The translations under genes were made by a program, and so were the position numbers. Shown piece after piece: positions 44,333-53,797 of a DNA stretch of 64,000 bases (position 1 is the first letter of the stretch; every line of letters begins with the position of its first letter). Source of the DNA: an uncultured Lysobacterales bacterium (lineage in GTDB: Bacteria; Pseudomonadota; Gammaproteobacteria; Xanthomonadales; SZUA-36); NCBI GenBank assembly GCA_937924405.1, contig CALDVW010000007.1:1-64000 (forward strand), written 5' to 3'. The notes under the pieces were generated by a model. It ran no database searches and was not told where the DNA came from. It saw only the letters and a list, made by a program, of their open reading frames with translations.

Positions 44333-46168
44333 TCAATCGCCGGTCCGCTCCAGCCAGTCGGCGAGTTCGTTGCGGGCGTGGTCGTAACCGGCCTGGACGA
44401 TTTTTTCGAAGGATTTCACTTCGGTCATGCCGTATTGTTTGACCGGCGGGCTGAGTAGAACATCGGCTTTCTTTCCCAGTGCCCTGACCCGCTCCTGTGT
44501 GCCGAGTATGGTCGCCTTGAGCATGATGGTTGACAGGCTCGGAACGCGTTGCCGGCGGGTGAAAGGCAGATATCGCCCGCGCCATACGGCCCAGGGTGAA
44601 GGCAGCTTCGAATACTCCACTTCTAACCGTTCGGAGGGTGAAAGATCGACCGCGATGATGCGGCTGACGGGCTTCTGTTGCATCACATCAACCGGCAAAT
44701 TGTTGACCACCGCGCCGTCTATGGTCAGCCTCTGGCCGACCACGGTCGGGGGAATGATGCCGGGCAGTGCGGCGCTTGCCCGAAGCGCTCGTGACAGTCC
44801 GCCCCTTTCATGCACGTTCGTGGAACCGGTATCCAGGTTGCAGGAGATGCAAAAAAACGGCATGGGCAGGTCTTCGATTTGGTAGTCGAGGTGTTCATTC
44901 AACATATTGTCCATGCGACGGCCACGGATCAGCGACATCATCGGGATGGTGAAATCGCTGAAAGGTTTGCCATCAACGAACGATGTCTTGACCAATTTTT
45001 CCGATTCTTCGTCTGACATCGGGCTGGCAATGGCCGCGGCCATGATGGCGCCAATACTGGTTCCACCGATCCAGTCAATCGGAATATCCAGCTCTCGCAT
45101 CGCGCGGTGCACGCCCAGGTGCGCAAAACCGCGGGCGGCGCCACCCGCCAGAACCAGGCCTATGGCATTACCCGACACGATGCGGGTTACACGGCTGAGG
45201 TCATCAGGCTGGTCTGCTCGTACATGGATGTGAAAATCGATGTTCCTGTCTGCGAGCCAGCGCGAAGTTCCAACAATCGGTGTAGCGGCTGGCGGCTGCA
45301 ACAACACCAGTAATTGACGCGCAATGGTCGAACCGGATGATTCCAGCAATTCGGATTCCCACTGCCGGGGCTCAGGATCGGCCGAGGAATCGCCGACCAG
45401 CAGAACCATGTCCGAGTGCCTCAGTGCGAATCGTGACCAGTCTGAAATTCCTGCGCTGCAGTGATACACGACAAAACGGTATTGGCTCTCCTGGTCCTGC
45501 AGCCAGTTTTTCAGAGATTCGGGTACTGTTTCACGCGGCTGGAGCGCTTCAACCGGCGCTCCTTTTCGCCCCAAGTCACCGGCGGAAAGGCTGAGTGTGG
45601 AACCTTCATTTTCCAGTTCCAGAGTGAGCTCCCGGCAAAAATTTTCCAGCCTGGGTGACGCGTCCAGCGGCATGATGGTGATCGCGTTGAGATTACGGGT
45701 GGATGCGCCGGTCGCGGAGTGGCTGCTCTGCAACAGGCTGGCGACGTTAGCAGCCAGGCGCAAAACCAGGGCAGGGTGATCCTGCGCCAGCCGTTCGAAT
45801 GATTCGTGGTCGAGCCTCAGCAACAGGCTGTCGCGGATGGCCTGAATGCCAACCGCGCGGGGAGCGCCGGTTAACAGGCTGAGCTCACCCACGCTGTCTC
45901 CGGGGACGATTTCGTTCAGAAATGAGCCCCGGTCTTTTCCTTCGGCATCACGGGCCCAGGCCTGCAGGCGGCCTCTGACCAGGAAATACAGCGCGTCTCC
46001 GGGATCGCCTTGATGCATCAGCCATTCACCGCCAGCCAGTTCTTTTACATCCAGCTCATCCAACAAGGAATTGTCCCGGCCCAGGTTCATCTTAAAATAG
46101 GCTCCTAGTGTCGCCAGGATTTTTTTGTTCAGTCCGGCAGACTGGATTTCAGAGACTTTCATCGTCAA
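44333..46168 (-). CDS. Patatin-like phospholipase with an N-terminal cyclic-nucleotide-binding domain
   Basis: Residues about 25-140 are a cNMP-binding domain (LLDELDVKELAGGEWLMHQG, GDALYFLVRGRLQAWA, GDSVGELSLLTGAPRAVGIQAI). A middle region resembles the Rossmann-like part of NTE-type proteins. The patatin domain has the oxyanion loop GGAARGFAHLGV, the nucleophile elbow GGTSIGAIMAA and the catalytic Asp in TIDGAVVNNLPVD. The 611-residue layout matches NTE/RssA-type lysophospholipases. It follows the ABC gene with a four-base overlap, so it belongs to the DevBCA operon. Confidence 0.9.
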   Translation of the reverse strand: MTMKVSEIQSAGLNKKILATLGAYFKMNLGRDNSLLDELDVKELAGGEWLMHQGDPGDALYFLVRGRLQAWARDAEGKDRGSFLNEIVPGDSVGELSLLTGAPRAVGIQAIRDSLLLRLDHESFERLAQDHPALVLRLAANVASLLQSSHSATGASTRNLNAITIMPLDASPRLENFCRELTLELENEGSTLSLSAGDLGRKGAPVEALQPRETVPESLKNWLQDQESQYRFVVYHCSAGISDWSRFALRHSDMVLLVGDSSADPEPRQWESELLESSGSTIARQLLVLLQPPAATPIVGTSRWLADRNIDFHIHVRADQPDDLSRVTRIVSGNAIGLVLAGGAARGFAHLGVHRAMRELDIPIDWIGGTSIGAIMAAAIASPMSDEESEKLVKTSFVDGKPFSDFTIPMMSLIRGRRMDNMLNEHLDYQIEDLPMPFFCISCNLDTGSTNVHERGGLSRALRASAALPGIIPPTVVGQRLTIDGAVVNNLPVDVMQQKPVSRIIAVDLSPSERLEVEYSKLPSPWAVWRGRYLPFTRRQRVPSLSTIMLKATILGTQERVRALGKKADVLLSPPVKQYGMTEVKSFEKIVQAGYDHARNELADWLERTGD

Positions 46169-47478
46169 CGCCCTCCCAGCCCCAGTTGGGTTTCGAAAAT
46201 CACACCAATAGACTGAATGAAGTGGGCGAATCGATGCTCATCAGCCTGGTCAAACGGCTGGCCATCCTTGCGGTTCAGCAGTTGCGCCACGGCGAAAACT
46301 TCACCGTTCAGATTCTTGACAGGAAGGCATAGAATCGAGCGTGTCCGGAAACCGGTTTGCCTGTCCACTTCGCGGTTAAAGCGCGGATCTGAATAGGCGT
46401 CATCGATGCGTATGGCCTCACGACCCTGGGCGACTGCACCGGCGATACCACTTCCCAGCGGTATGCGGACTTCGCCCATTTCTTCCAGGTTTTCCGCCAC
46501 TTTCAGAACCAGTTCGTTTCCTTCCACGAGAAACAGGGAGGATCGCTCGGCATTGAGCAGGATCGCCAGCTTCCGGGTGAAGGCGAACAGGCCCTTGTCC
46601 AGCATGCTTCTGAAGGCCACGTTGTTGGCCAGTGCCGTCGTTTCCAGGAATCGCTCGGATTCGTCCGTGATGTCCTGCAGCAAATCCTGGAATTCATGTT
46701 CACTGAGCTTGTCGACGAGTTCGTCAACAGGTTGTTTCTGCCGGTTGTTCGCCAGCATTTCCATCATGTGGCGGTTGTTGGCGATGACGGCGTCGGTGAA
46801 TGTCGAAATGCAACCATCCTCCAGGTGCACGATGCGATCGGCAATATCCAGAATCCGGTTGTCGTGCGTGACCAGTAAAATTGTGGTGCCGTGTTCCTTT
46901 GCCAGGAACTTCAGGCGGTCGACGACCTCCCGTCCGGAATCCTTGTCCAGAGAGGCAGTGGGTTCATCCGCCAGCACCATGGCGGGTTCAGACACCAGGG
47001 CGCGGGCGATCGCTACCCGCTGGCGTTGCCCGCCGGAGAGTTGATCCGGTTTGTGATCGATGCGCTCGCCCAGCCCAACGGCGCCCAGGATATCCCGGGC
47101 TCGTTCACGGTGTTCCGACCGCGGAAATTTTCCGCTGGCGCGGATGCCGAGTTCGACGTTCTGCAGGGCCGACAAGGCGCCCAGAAGATTGTGTTGCTGA
47201 AAGATGAACCCGATCTGCCGGCGCACCTTTTCCAGCGTGGCGGGTTTTGCATTACGAAGCTCCTCGCCCAGCACCTGCACACTGCCTTCCTGCGCCGATC
47301 GCAAGGCACCCACCAGGGTGAGCATGGTCGTTTTACCGGACCCCGAGGGACCGGTCACGATGACGATTTCACCCGCGCGGATTTCCACCGAGACGTCGAA
47401 CAGAATCTGCTTTTTCAGCTCGCCTTTGCCGTAGGAATGGTTCAGCCCCTGGACGCTGATCGGGGGCGCGGAGTTCAT
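46165..47478 (-). CDS. DevA-type ABC transporter ATPase fused to a GAF domain
   Basis: Residues 1-225 are a MacB/DevA-like ATPase: Walker A VTGPSGSGKTTMLTL, signature QLSGGQRQRVAIARALVSEP, Walker B MVLADEPTASLD. Residues about 250-437 add a GAF domain (FAFTRKLAILLNAERSSLFLVEGNE, GSGIAGAVAQGREAIRIDDAY, RSILCLPVKNLNGEVFAVAQL). DevA proteins usually end near residue 230, so the fusion is unusual. The ATG at 47478 overlaps the DevC stop by one base. Confidence 0.9.
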   Translation of the reverse strand: MNSAPPISVQGLNHSYGKGELKKQILFDVSVEIRAGEIVIVTGPSGSGKTTMLTLVGALRSAQEGSVQVLGEELRNAKPATLEKVRRQIGFIFQQHNLLGALSALQNVELGIRASGKFPRSEHRERARDILGAVGLGERIDHKPDQLSGGQRQRVAIARALVSEPAMVLADEPTASLDKDSGREVVDRLKFLAKEHGTTILLVTHDNRILDIADRIVHLEDGCISTFTDAVIANNRHMMEMLANNRQKQPVDELVDKLSEHEFQDLLQDITDESERFLETTALANNVAFRSMLDKGLFAFTRKLAILLNAERSSLFLVEGNELVLKVAENLEEMGEVRIPLGSGIAGAVAQGREAIRIDDAYSDPRFNREVDRQTGFRTRSILCLPVKNLNGEVFAVAQLLNRKDGQPFDQADEHRFAHFIQSIGVIFETQLGLGGR

Positions 47479-48620
47479 CAAAATACCTCCGCCGGATCCA
47501 GCCGGCGCACTTTGCGCACGGCCATCAGGCCGGAGAGCGCGCACATGGTCAGGGTCATCAGGAATACGGTAAGAGCCCGCTCCTGAGTGATGTACAGCGG
47601 CAGATTGGTGGCAGCCGCAGCTTTTCCATAGAGCCAGTAAACGATGGCGACGCCGGGAAGATAGCCCAGCACCGCCAGGATCGCCGCCTGCTGCAGCACG
47701 ATGCCGGAAACGAAGCGATTGCGGTAGCCGATGGCGCGCAGCGTCGCATATTCATTGAGATGTTCGGAGACATCGGCGAACAGGATCTGGTAAACAATGA
47801 TCGCACCCACCACAAAGCCCATGATCGCTCCGAATGCGAATATATAGCCGATCGGTGTCGCCGAGTTCCAGTAATCTTTCTCACGCTGAACGAACTGTTG
47901 TTTGGTCAGCACCAGGACGTCGTCCGGCAAATACTCAGCCATGGCGTCACGCACCTGGATTGCCTGGGCCCCTTCCCGCAACCGGATCAGGCCCAGCTGA
48001 ATCTCATTGCGGGGGCGGTCGGGGAACAGCCGCAACCAGTTGTCATCGCTGGTGATGACCGTACCGTCGATACCAAACGAGGTTCCCATCTCGAACACAC
48101 CGACTACTTTGACCTCCCGGTCATTCAGTTCTGTAACGACGGCCTGGCCGCTATTGAACGAGTCCGCAACCGGGCCGAATTCCGGCCGTGATCCGCTGTC
48201 GAATAAAATGACATCCTGTTGGCGTAGCAGGATCCTGTTGTCTTCAAAACCATCGATTGCCAGCAAGGCATCGTCCGGGTGAAAGCCGATCGTATTGATA
48301 CTGCGCCGCTGGTTGTTCCAGGGGTTTTTCCAGACCGAAGGGAAGATGTACACCGGCGTCACTTCCTCAACCTCCGCAAAGCCCAATGTCTGGTACAGCC
48401 GGCGTATGGAAAAAGGCTGGGGTCTCACGATAAAAACACTATCGGGGCTGAACAGCGCGATATCGTAGTCCAGCCGTTCATGGAAACGAACGGCGCTTTC
48501 AAACAATGCAGACCGGAATCCCAGTTGCATCATGATCAACAGAACGGCGAAGGCAATGCCGGACAGAGCGACCAATAGCCTCAGGGGTTTGTGCTTGAGT
48601 TGCAGCCAACCCAGCGGCAT
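47478..48620 (-). CDS. DevC-type ABC transporter permease
   Basis: The 380-residue protein has the MacB/FtsX topology: a first helix (LVALSGIAFAVLLIMMQLGF), a periplasmic domain of about 200 residues, then three helices (YIFAFGAIMGFVVGAIIVYQILF, SGIVLQQAAILAVLGYLPGVAIVYWLY, LTVFLMTLTMCALSGLMAV). The RSALFESAVRFHERLDYDIALFS stretch is typical of the DevC family. With DevB and DevA it would form a TolC-dependent exporter. Confidence 0.9.
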   Translation of the reverse strand: MPLGWLQLKHKPLRLLVALSGIAFAVLLIMMQLGFRSALFESAVRFHERLDYDIALFSPDSVFIVRPQPFSIRRLYQTLGFAEVEEVTPVYIFPSVWKNPWNNQRRSINTIGFHPDDALLAIDGFEDNRILLRQQDVILFDSGSRPEFGPVADSFNSGQAVVTELNDREVKVVGVFEMGTSFGIDGTVITSDDNWLRLFPDRPRNEIQLGLIRLREGAQAIQVRDAMAEYLPDDVLVLTKQQFVQREKDYWNSATPIGYIFAFGAIMGFVVGAIIVYQILFADVSEHLNEYATLRAIGYRNRFVSGIVLQQAAILAVLGYLPGVAIVYWLYGKAAAATNLPLYITQERALTVFLMTLTMCALSGLMAVRKVRRLDPAEVF

Positions 48621-49534
48621 CAGCGATGAATCACGATGTCGACCTGGAGATTTGTCAGTTCGCTGGCCGGGCCGGGATCGTCCAGCAGGATCGCCACTTC
48701 GATGATCCGTGCGTCTTTGCGGGCCGCCGGGTCGGTGCCGATTTCATCCTGTTTTTGCACTTTCGGCCGGATTCGCTTGACTGTCCCCATCAGTTCTTCG
48801 TCCAGCACGGCGGTACGGATGGTGGCGCGCTGGCCTGCTTTGACGTGCCGGATATCGGTTTCATAGACTTCCGCGATCGCATACATGCGGTTGACCTGGC
48901 CCAGTTCCAGAATACCGGTCTCCCCGATCAGCTCGCCCGGCCGCACGATGTTATGAAGCACTTTGCCGTCCGTCGGGGCGCGGATGAAAGATCTTTGCAT
49001 CTCGGCCTGCACGCGATTCAGGTGCGCGCGGGCCACATCGACCCCGGTTTCCGACAGGCGTACATTGGTTGATGCGCTTGCGCAGGACGCCTTTCTTGCC
49101 TCGGCTTCCCCCATCGCGCTGTCGGCTTCTTCTTCACCGGCCACGCCTTGCGCATGTAACCGTTCCCTGCGTTCAGCTTCCCGTGCTGCAACGTCTGCCC
49201 GCACACAGGCTTCCATGGCCCTGCCTTTGGCTGCTTCTACTTCGCGAATGGCGAACTCCACCCCGGCTTTCGCTTCGAGTTCAAAGGCCTGCATGACGGC
49301 GGCGGTGTCTGTGACCGCCAGCAAGTCGCCTTTTTTAACGTGCTCTCCTTCCTGCGCATGCAATTCAACCAAAACCGCACCGAGAATTGCTTCGGGGGTG
49401 GAAGACGCCGCTACGTTGATAATTCCGTGTTCAGGTTCAAGCCGGCCCAGTGCCGATACGGCCTGCTGATCCTGGGCCAGCACCTGACTGGCTGCCGTGA
49501 GCAGCGCGGAGCAAAGCAACATTCTGTACGTCAT
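48620..49534 (-). CDS. DevB/HlyD-type periplasmic adaptor
   Basis: The signal peptide (LLCSALLTAASQVLAQ) is followed by a lipoyl half-motif (GAVLVELHAQEGEHVKKGDLLAVTD), a long Ala/Glu coiled-coil hairpin (residues about 85-165) and the beta-barrel region (NRVQAEMQRSFIRAPTDGKVL, IVRPGELIGETGILELG). It should bridge the DevC permease and TolC. It overlaps the DevC start by one base and is the first gene of the exporter operon. In cyanobacteria DevBCA exports glycolipids; the substrate here is unknown. Confidence 0.9.
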   Translation of the reverse strand: MTYRMLLCSALLTAASQVLAQDQQAVSALGRLEPEHGIINVAASSTPEAILGAVLVELHAQEGEHVKKGDLLAVTDTAAVMQAFELEAKAGVEFAIREVEAAKGRAMEACVRADVAAREAERRERLHAQGVAGEEEADSAMGEAEARKASCASASTNVRLSETGVDVARAHLNRVQAEMQRSFIRAPTDGKVLHNIVRPGELIGETGILELGQVNRMYAIAEVYETDIRHVKAGQRATIRTAVLDEELMGTVKRIRPKVQKQDEIGTDPAARKDARIIEVAILLDDPGPASELTNLQVDIVIHR

Positions 49535-49653
49535 TCCGAGACATCCTCAAATCACTGGTTTTATTGGTTCCGAATTTCACAGGCTGGCAGAAAAGCCACT
49601 TCGGGAGAAACATTTTTTGATTGTATTCCCAATTTCGCATCAGAATAGCAGGC

Positions 49654-50685
49654 ATGACCGTTGCTTCACAAATTCCGGATCGCCGTCTGAACGTTGCGCC
49701 AATGATGGACTGGACCGATCGCCATTGCAGATACTTCCACCGGATACTGGCGCCTTCCGCTTTGCTGTATACCGAGATGGTCACCACCGGCGCCGTCCTG
49801 CACGGTGACAGGGACCGGCTGATCGGGTTCAATCCGGAAGAACGACCCCTGGCCCTGCAACTGGGTGGAAGTGATCCAGGTGATCTGGCTGAATGTGCGC
49901 GTATTGCGGAAAAAAGGGGCTATGACGAGGTCAATCTCAATGTGGGCTGTCCCTCAGACCGGGTCCAGCGGGGCCGCTTCGGAGCCTGCCTGATGCGGGA
50001 ACCGGCCCTGGTGCGTGATTGCGTCTCCGCCATGCATGATGCTGTCGATATCCCGGTCACCGTCAAGACCCGGCTTGGAGTGGACGAGTGTGACAGTTAC
50101 GACTATTTCAGTGATTTCGTCGGGCAGGTTGCACAGTCAGGTTGCAACACTTTCATCGTCCACGCGCGCAAGGCCTGGCTTTCGGGGCTCAGCCCCAGGG
50201 AAAATCGCGACATACCCGAATTGAGGTACGAATGGGTCTATCGCCTGAAAGAGCAAGAACCCGGTCTGACCATCATTCTGAACGGTGGCATCAGGACGGT
50301 AGAAGACGCTTCGAAATATGTGGAAACCCTGGATGGCGTCATGCTGGGCCGGGCGGCCTACCATACACCCTGGCTGCTGGCTGAGTTACAGAAGGACTGG
50401 TTTGACACATGCGGGGTGAGCAGCCGTGAAGCAGCCGTGGAAATCATGTCACAGTACCTCAGCGACCAGGTCGAGCTGGGTGTTCCTGTCAAAAACATCA
50501 GCCGGCACCTGCTGGGCCTGTTCCAGGGACTCCCGGGCGCAAGGCGTTGGCGGCGATACATCAGCGAGCACGCGCACCTGGACAACAATAATGTGCAGCT
50601 GCTGCGCGACGCTCAGGCACAAATGAGACCCGCGGCAACGAATCATTCCGGTTCAGCCCGGGTTCATGGGGATGAACTAGAATGA
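49654..50685 (+). CDS. dusA: tRNA-dihydrouridine(20/20a) synthase
   Basis: The TIM-barrel flavoenzyme has NVAPMMDWTDRHCRYFHRIL, the catalytic Cys in VNLNVGCPSDRVQRGRFGAC, VTVKTRLGVDECDSY, IILNGGIRTVEDASKYV and MLGRAAYHTPWLL, matching DusA. It reduces uridines 20/20a in the D loop of tRNAs. The ATG at 49654 is chosen by homology, giving 343 residues. Its end overlaps an upstream possible start of the following gene. Confidence 0.93.
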   Translation: MTVASQIPDRRLNVAPMMDWTDRHCRYFHRILAPSALLYTEMVTTGAVLHGDRDRLIGFNPEERPLALQLGGSDPGDLAECARIAEKRGYDEVNLNVGCPSDRVQRGRFGACLMREPALVRDCVSAMHDAVDIPVTVKTRLGVDECDSYDYFSDFVGQVAQSGCNTFIVHARKAWLSGLSPRENRDIPELRYEWVYRLKEQEPGLTIILNGGIRTVEDASKYVETLDGVMLGRAAYHTPWLLAELQKDWFDTCGVSSREAAVEIMSQYLSDQVELGVPVKNISRHLLGLFQGLPGARRWRRYISEHAHLDNNNVQLLRDAQAQMRPAATNHSGSARVHGDELE

Positions 50686-50711
50686 TTTTCGAACTACTCA
50701 AGAGAGTTGCA

Positions 50712-50945
50712 ATGAAAAACGGGCTCACAGCCAAGGTGATTGCTTTCGCGCTTGCTTTGGCGGTCTCCATGAACGCCTGGGCGCAGACCCTGGACGAGGC
50801 GGCCCGCCAGGCGGCGGAACAGCATGACGCCAGGATTCTGTCTGCCCGCACAGTGCAACAGGGCAAGCAGGAAGTACATGTCATTAAACTGCTGACCAAA
50901 GACGGTGTGGTCAAAACGGTGCGGATCACCGTGAAGGGCAAGTGA
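50712..50945 (+). CDS. Small periplasmic protein upstream of the two-component system
   Basis: The signal peptide (VIAFALALAVSMNAWAQ) is followed by about 50 residues (TLDEAARQAAEQHDARILSA, then VHVIKLLTKDGVVKTVRITV), resembling half of a PepSY domain. Such PepSY-like proteins often precede PhoP/PhoQ-type pairs and may act as periplasmic modulators; that role is inferred from position. The ATG at 50712 is preferred to an upstream start at 50682, which overlaps dusA. Confidence 0.72.
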   Translation: MKNGLTAKVIAFALALAVSMNAWAQTLDEAARQAAEQHDARILSARTVQQGKQEVHVIKLLTKDGVVKTVRITVKGK

Positions 50946-50965
50946 ACTGACTGGAGGGTAACGGC

Positions 50966-51646
50966 ATGCGCGTGTTACTGGTTGAAGACGACCCCCGCCT
51001 GGTGGAAACGCTGGGCTCCCATCTGCGGGCGGCCGGCTACGCAGTCGATGTGTCGCTGGACGGCATCGAGGGCCTTTACGTAGGGGAGGAGTTTCCGGTT
51101 GACCTGGCCATCATCGACCTGGGCCTGCCCCAGCTTCCGGGGCTTGAAGTGATCCGGGAGCTTCGCAGCAGGGGGCGGGATTTTCCGATCCTGGTGCTGA
51201 CGGCACGCTCGGAGTGGCAGGACAAAGTGGCCGGGCTGGAAGCCGGGGCCGATGATTACGTCACCAAACCATTCCAGATGGAAGAACTGATGGCGCGAAT
51301 CAATGCCTTGATGCGCCGCGCCGGGGGCCATGCCAGGCCAACGGTTGAACTGGGTCCGATCACCGTTGATCTGACAGCACAGCGGGTGTATCTGGAAGGT
51401 GAGGAAGTCGACCTGACAACCTACGAGTACAAGGTGTTGAACTACCTGGTCATGCACCCCGACGAAGTCGTAAGCAAAACGGTTTTGTCTGAACACATCT
51501 ATGAAGAGGACGCCGATCGTGACAGCAACGTGATCGAGGTGTTCATTGGCCGCTTGCGGCGCAAGTTGGACCCCGATGGAAAGCTCAATCCGATCGAGAC
51601 GCTACGTGGCAGGGGGTACCGGCTTGCGCCCGTTCTCACTTCTTAG
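50966..51646 (+). CDS. OmpR/PhoP-family response regulator
   Basis: The receiver domain has the acidic pair in LLVEDDPRL, the phosphoacceptor Asp in LAIIDLGLPQLPGLEVI, the Thr in LVLTARSEW and the Lys in DDYVTKPF. The C-terminal winged helix contains NYLVMHPDEVVSKTVLSEHIY and EVFIGRLRRKLDPDGK. It is closest in layout to PhoP. It overlaps the kinase gene by 23 bases. Confidence 0.92.
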   Translation: MRVLLVEDDPRLVETLGSHLRAAGYAVDVSLDGIEGLYVGEEFPVDLAIIDLGLPQLPGLEVIRELRSRGRDFPILVLTARSEWQDKVAGLEAGADDYVTKPFQMEELMARINALMRRAGGHARPTVELGPITVDLTAQRVYLEGEEVDLTTYEYKVLNYLVMHPDEVVSKTVLSEHIYEEDADRDSNVIEVFIGRLRRKLDPDGKLNPIETLRGRGYRLAPVLTS

Positions 51647-52982
51647 CCGCCTGGCCCTGACCGCCAGCCTGGTATTGGTCATTGCGCTGGGCCTGGTGGG
51701 TTTTGCACTCGATGCCGCCAACCATCGCGGTGCGGTATCTGCCCTGCAGATGCGCATGGAGTCCTATGTCTACCAGGTATTGGCCGCCATGGAGGTCACG
51801 GCTGGTGGTGGCTTTGAAATGGACGGTGATTTCGCCGACCCCCGTCTCACCCGGCCGGATTCCGGCATTTATATCCAGGTCAGAGGAGAACACGAATTGT
51901 GGCGCTCCGCCTCCACGCTCGGACAACCATTGAGCGATTGGGCCCAGGTATCTCCCGGGCAGGTCATGTTCAGTGAGCCAACAGGTGGCGCCGGTTTTTT
52001 CACACTGGTTTACGGGATTGGCTGGCAACTCGATGATGAAAGCATCGTTCCCATCAGCGTTGCCGTGCTGGTGGACCAGGGAGAACTGGAAACACAGACC
52101 AGCGCATTCCGCGGTGGACTGTGGCGCTCGCTGGGATCCGCGGGAGTCATTCTTCTTTTGGCCCAGGTCGTGATATTAATCTTCGGTTTCCGTCCCTTGC
52201 GTAACGTGGCCGCCGATGTCGCCCGCATCGAGTCCGGCCAGGCGCCCAGGCTTGAAGGCCATTACCCGATTGAACTGGAGCCCCTGGCCCGCAACGTGAA
52301 CCGCTTGCTGGAAACAGAAAAATCGAACCAGGCCCGGATTCGTAATGCACTGGACTCGCTGGCCCATAGCCTTAAGACGCCTTTGGCCGTCATCCAGGCG
52401 GCTTTGCCATTGAAATCCGGCGAAGCCCCGGCCGATCGAAGCGCGATGATGCAAAACGCAGTCGACGAAATGTCCCATTTGATCGCCACGCGTCTCGAGC
52501 GAGCCGGGACGACGGCAAGGCGTTCGCTGGCGGAGCCAGTGGAAGTACAGAATCAGTTACAACGAATATTCGATTCATTGCAGAAGGTTTATTCTCACAA
52601 AATGATACGGTCCTGGTCCACACTGGAAAAAGAGTTGGTATTTTACGGTGAACAGCGCGATTTGCTCGAATTGATGGGTAACCTGGTGGACAATGCATTC
52701 AAATACGGAAAATATCAGGTGTTCGTTTCCGCTGGTGTGCTTGAATCAAGTGCCGCCAGGCCGGGTATTTGGTTGAAAGTAGAGGATGATGGCCCGGGCA
52801 TCAGCGAATCAAAATGGGCAGGCCTGCTGCAACGCGGATCGCGGGGTGATGAGCGGGTGGAGGGTCACGGCCTGGGGTTGGCCATTGTCATGGAGTTGGT
52901 CACCGCCTATGGTGGTGAGGTATCCATCGGCCACAGTGACCTGGGTGGCGCCATGATCCGTGTGCAAATCCCCGCTTCGTGA
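51624..52982 (+). CDS. PhoQ-like sensor histidine kinase
   Basis: A first membrane helix (LTASLVLVIALGLVGFAL), a periplasmic sensor of about 140 residues, and a second helix (SAGVILLLAQVVILIFGF) lead to a HAMP segment. The phosphoacceptor His is in LDSLAHSLKTPLAVIQ, the N box in ELMGNLVDNAFKYGK, and the G boxes are DDGPGISES and GHGLGLAIV. TTG at 51624, with AGGGGG seven bases upstream, is the probable start; no ATG is available at that place. The length is 452 residues. Confidence 0.9.
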   Translation: MRPFSLLSRLALTASLVLVIALGLVGFALDAANHRGAVSALQMRMESYVYQVLAAMEVTAGGGFEMDGDFADPRLTRPDSGIYIQVRGEHELWRSASTLGQPLSDWAQVSPGQVMFSEPTGGAGFFTLVYGIGWQLDDESIVPISVAVLVDQGELETQTSAFRGGLWRSLGSAGVILLLAQVVILIFGFRPLRNVAADVARIESGQAPRLEGHYPIELEPLARNVNRLLETEKSNQARIRNALDSLAHSLKTPLAVIQAALPLKSGEAPADRSAMMQNAVDEMSHLIATRLERAGTTARRSLAEPVEVQNQLQRIFDSLQKVYSHKMIRSWSTLEKELVFYGEQRDLLELMGNLVDNAFKYGKYQVFVSAGVLESSAARPGIWLKVEDDGPGISESKWAGLLQRGSRGDERVEGHGLGLAIVMELVTAYGGEVSIGHSDLGGAMIRVQIPAS

Positions 52983-52987
52983 GATCA

Positions 52988-53797
52988 ATGAACAACAACA
53001 ATCGAATTCAGAACCTGCTCGATATCATGGCTCAATTGCGTGATCCGGAAACAGGATGCCCTTGGGATCTGGAGCAGGACTTTTCCACCATCGCACCTTA
53101 TACCATCGAGGAAGCGTACGAAGTGGCCGATGCGATACAGCATGGCCAGATGGATGAATTGAAGGACGAACTGGGCGACTTGCTTTTCCAGGTTGTATTT
53201 CATGCCAGGATGGCCGCTGAAATTGACGCCTTTGAATTTGGCGATATCGTTGCTGCCGTGTGCGACAAGATGATTCGCCGCCACCCGCACGTATTCGCCG
53301 ATGGCGCGGTCGGGGATGCCGCTGAGCAGACTGAAGCCTGGGAGCACGCCAAGGCAAAGGAACGCGAAGCGCGCGGAGCGCAGAGCCTGCTGGATGACGT
53401 ACCAAGGGGAATGGCGGAGTTGCAACGCGCAGTCAAGTTACAGAAACGTGCGGCCCGGGTTGGTTTCGACTGGGGTTCACCCGAGCCGGTGCTGGACAAA
53501 TTCACCGAGGAAGCGCTTGAAATACGCGAGGCCATGGAGTCGGGAAACATCGAGGAAATGGAAGACGAGGTCGGTGACCTTCTGTTCGTCGTCGCCAATC
53601 TGGCCCGGCAACTGAAGATTGATCCCGCCAAAGCGCTGCGGCGCGCGAACGCCAAATTCGAGCTGAGGTTTCGTGCGGTGGAAGATGCCGCAGGCAGCAG
53701 GGAAGCCCTGGATAGCATGGACCTGGATGAAATGGAAACATTGTGGCAACAGGTTAAGCTGCACCATGCAAAAAATCATGGAAAAGAGAATGCCTGA
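52988..53797 (+). CDS. mazG: Nucleoside triphosphate pyrophosphohydrolase MazG
   Basis: Two MazG repeats are seen: the N-terminal CPWDLEQDFSTIAPYTIEEAYEVADAI, with EELKDELGDLLFQVVFHARM-type metal-binding acidic residues, and a C-terminal copy with EEALEIREAM and EDEVGDLLFVVANLARQL. The enzyme hydrolyses (d)NTPs to monophosphates and can moderate stress signals. The ATG at 52988 lies six bases after the kinase stop. At 269 residues it has the usual length. Confidence 0.94.
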   Translation: MNNNNRIQNLLDIMAQLRDPETGCPWDLEQDFSTIAPYTIEEAYEVADAIQHGQMDELKDELGDLLFQVVFHARMAAEIDAFEFGDIVAAVCDKMIRRHPHVFADGAVGDAAEQTEAWEHAKAKEREARGAQSLLDDVPRGMAELQRAVKLQKRAARVGFDWGSPEPVLDKFTEEALEIREAMESGNIEEMEDEVGDLLFVVANLARQLKIDPAKALRRANAKFELRFRAVEDAAGSREALDSMDLDEMETLWQQVKLHHAKNHGKENA

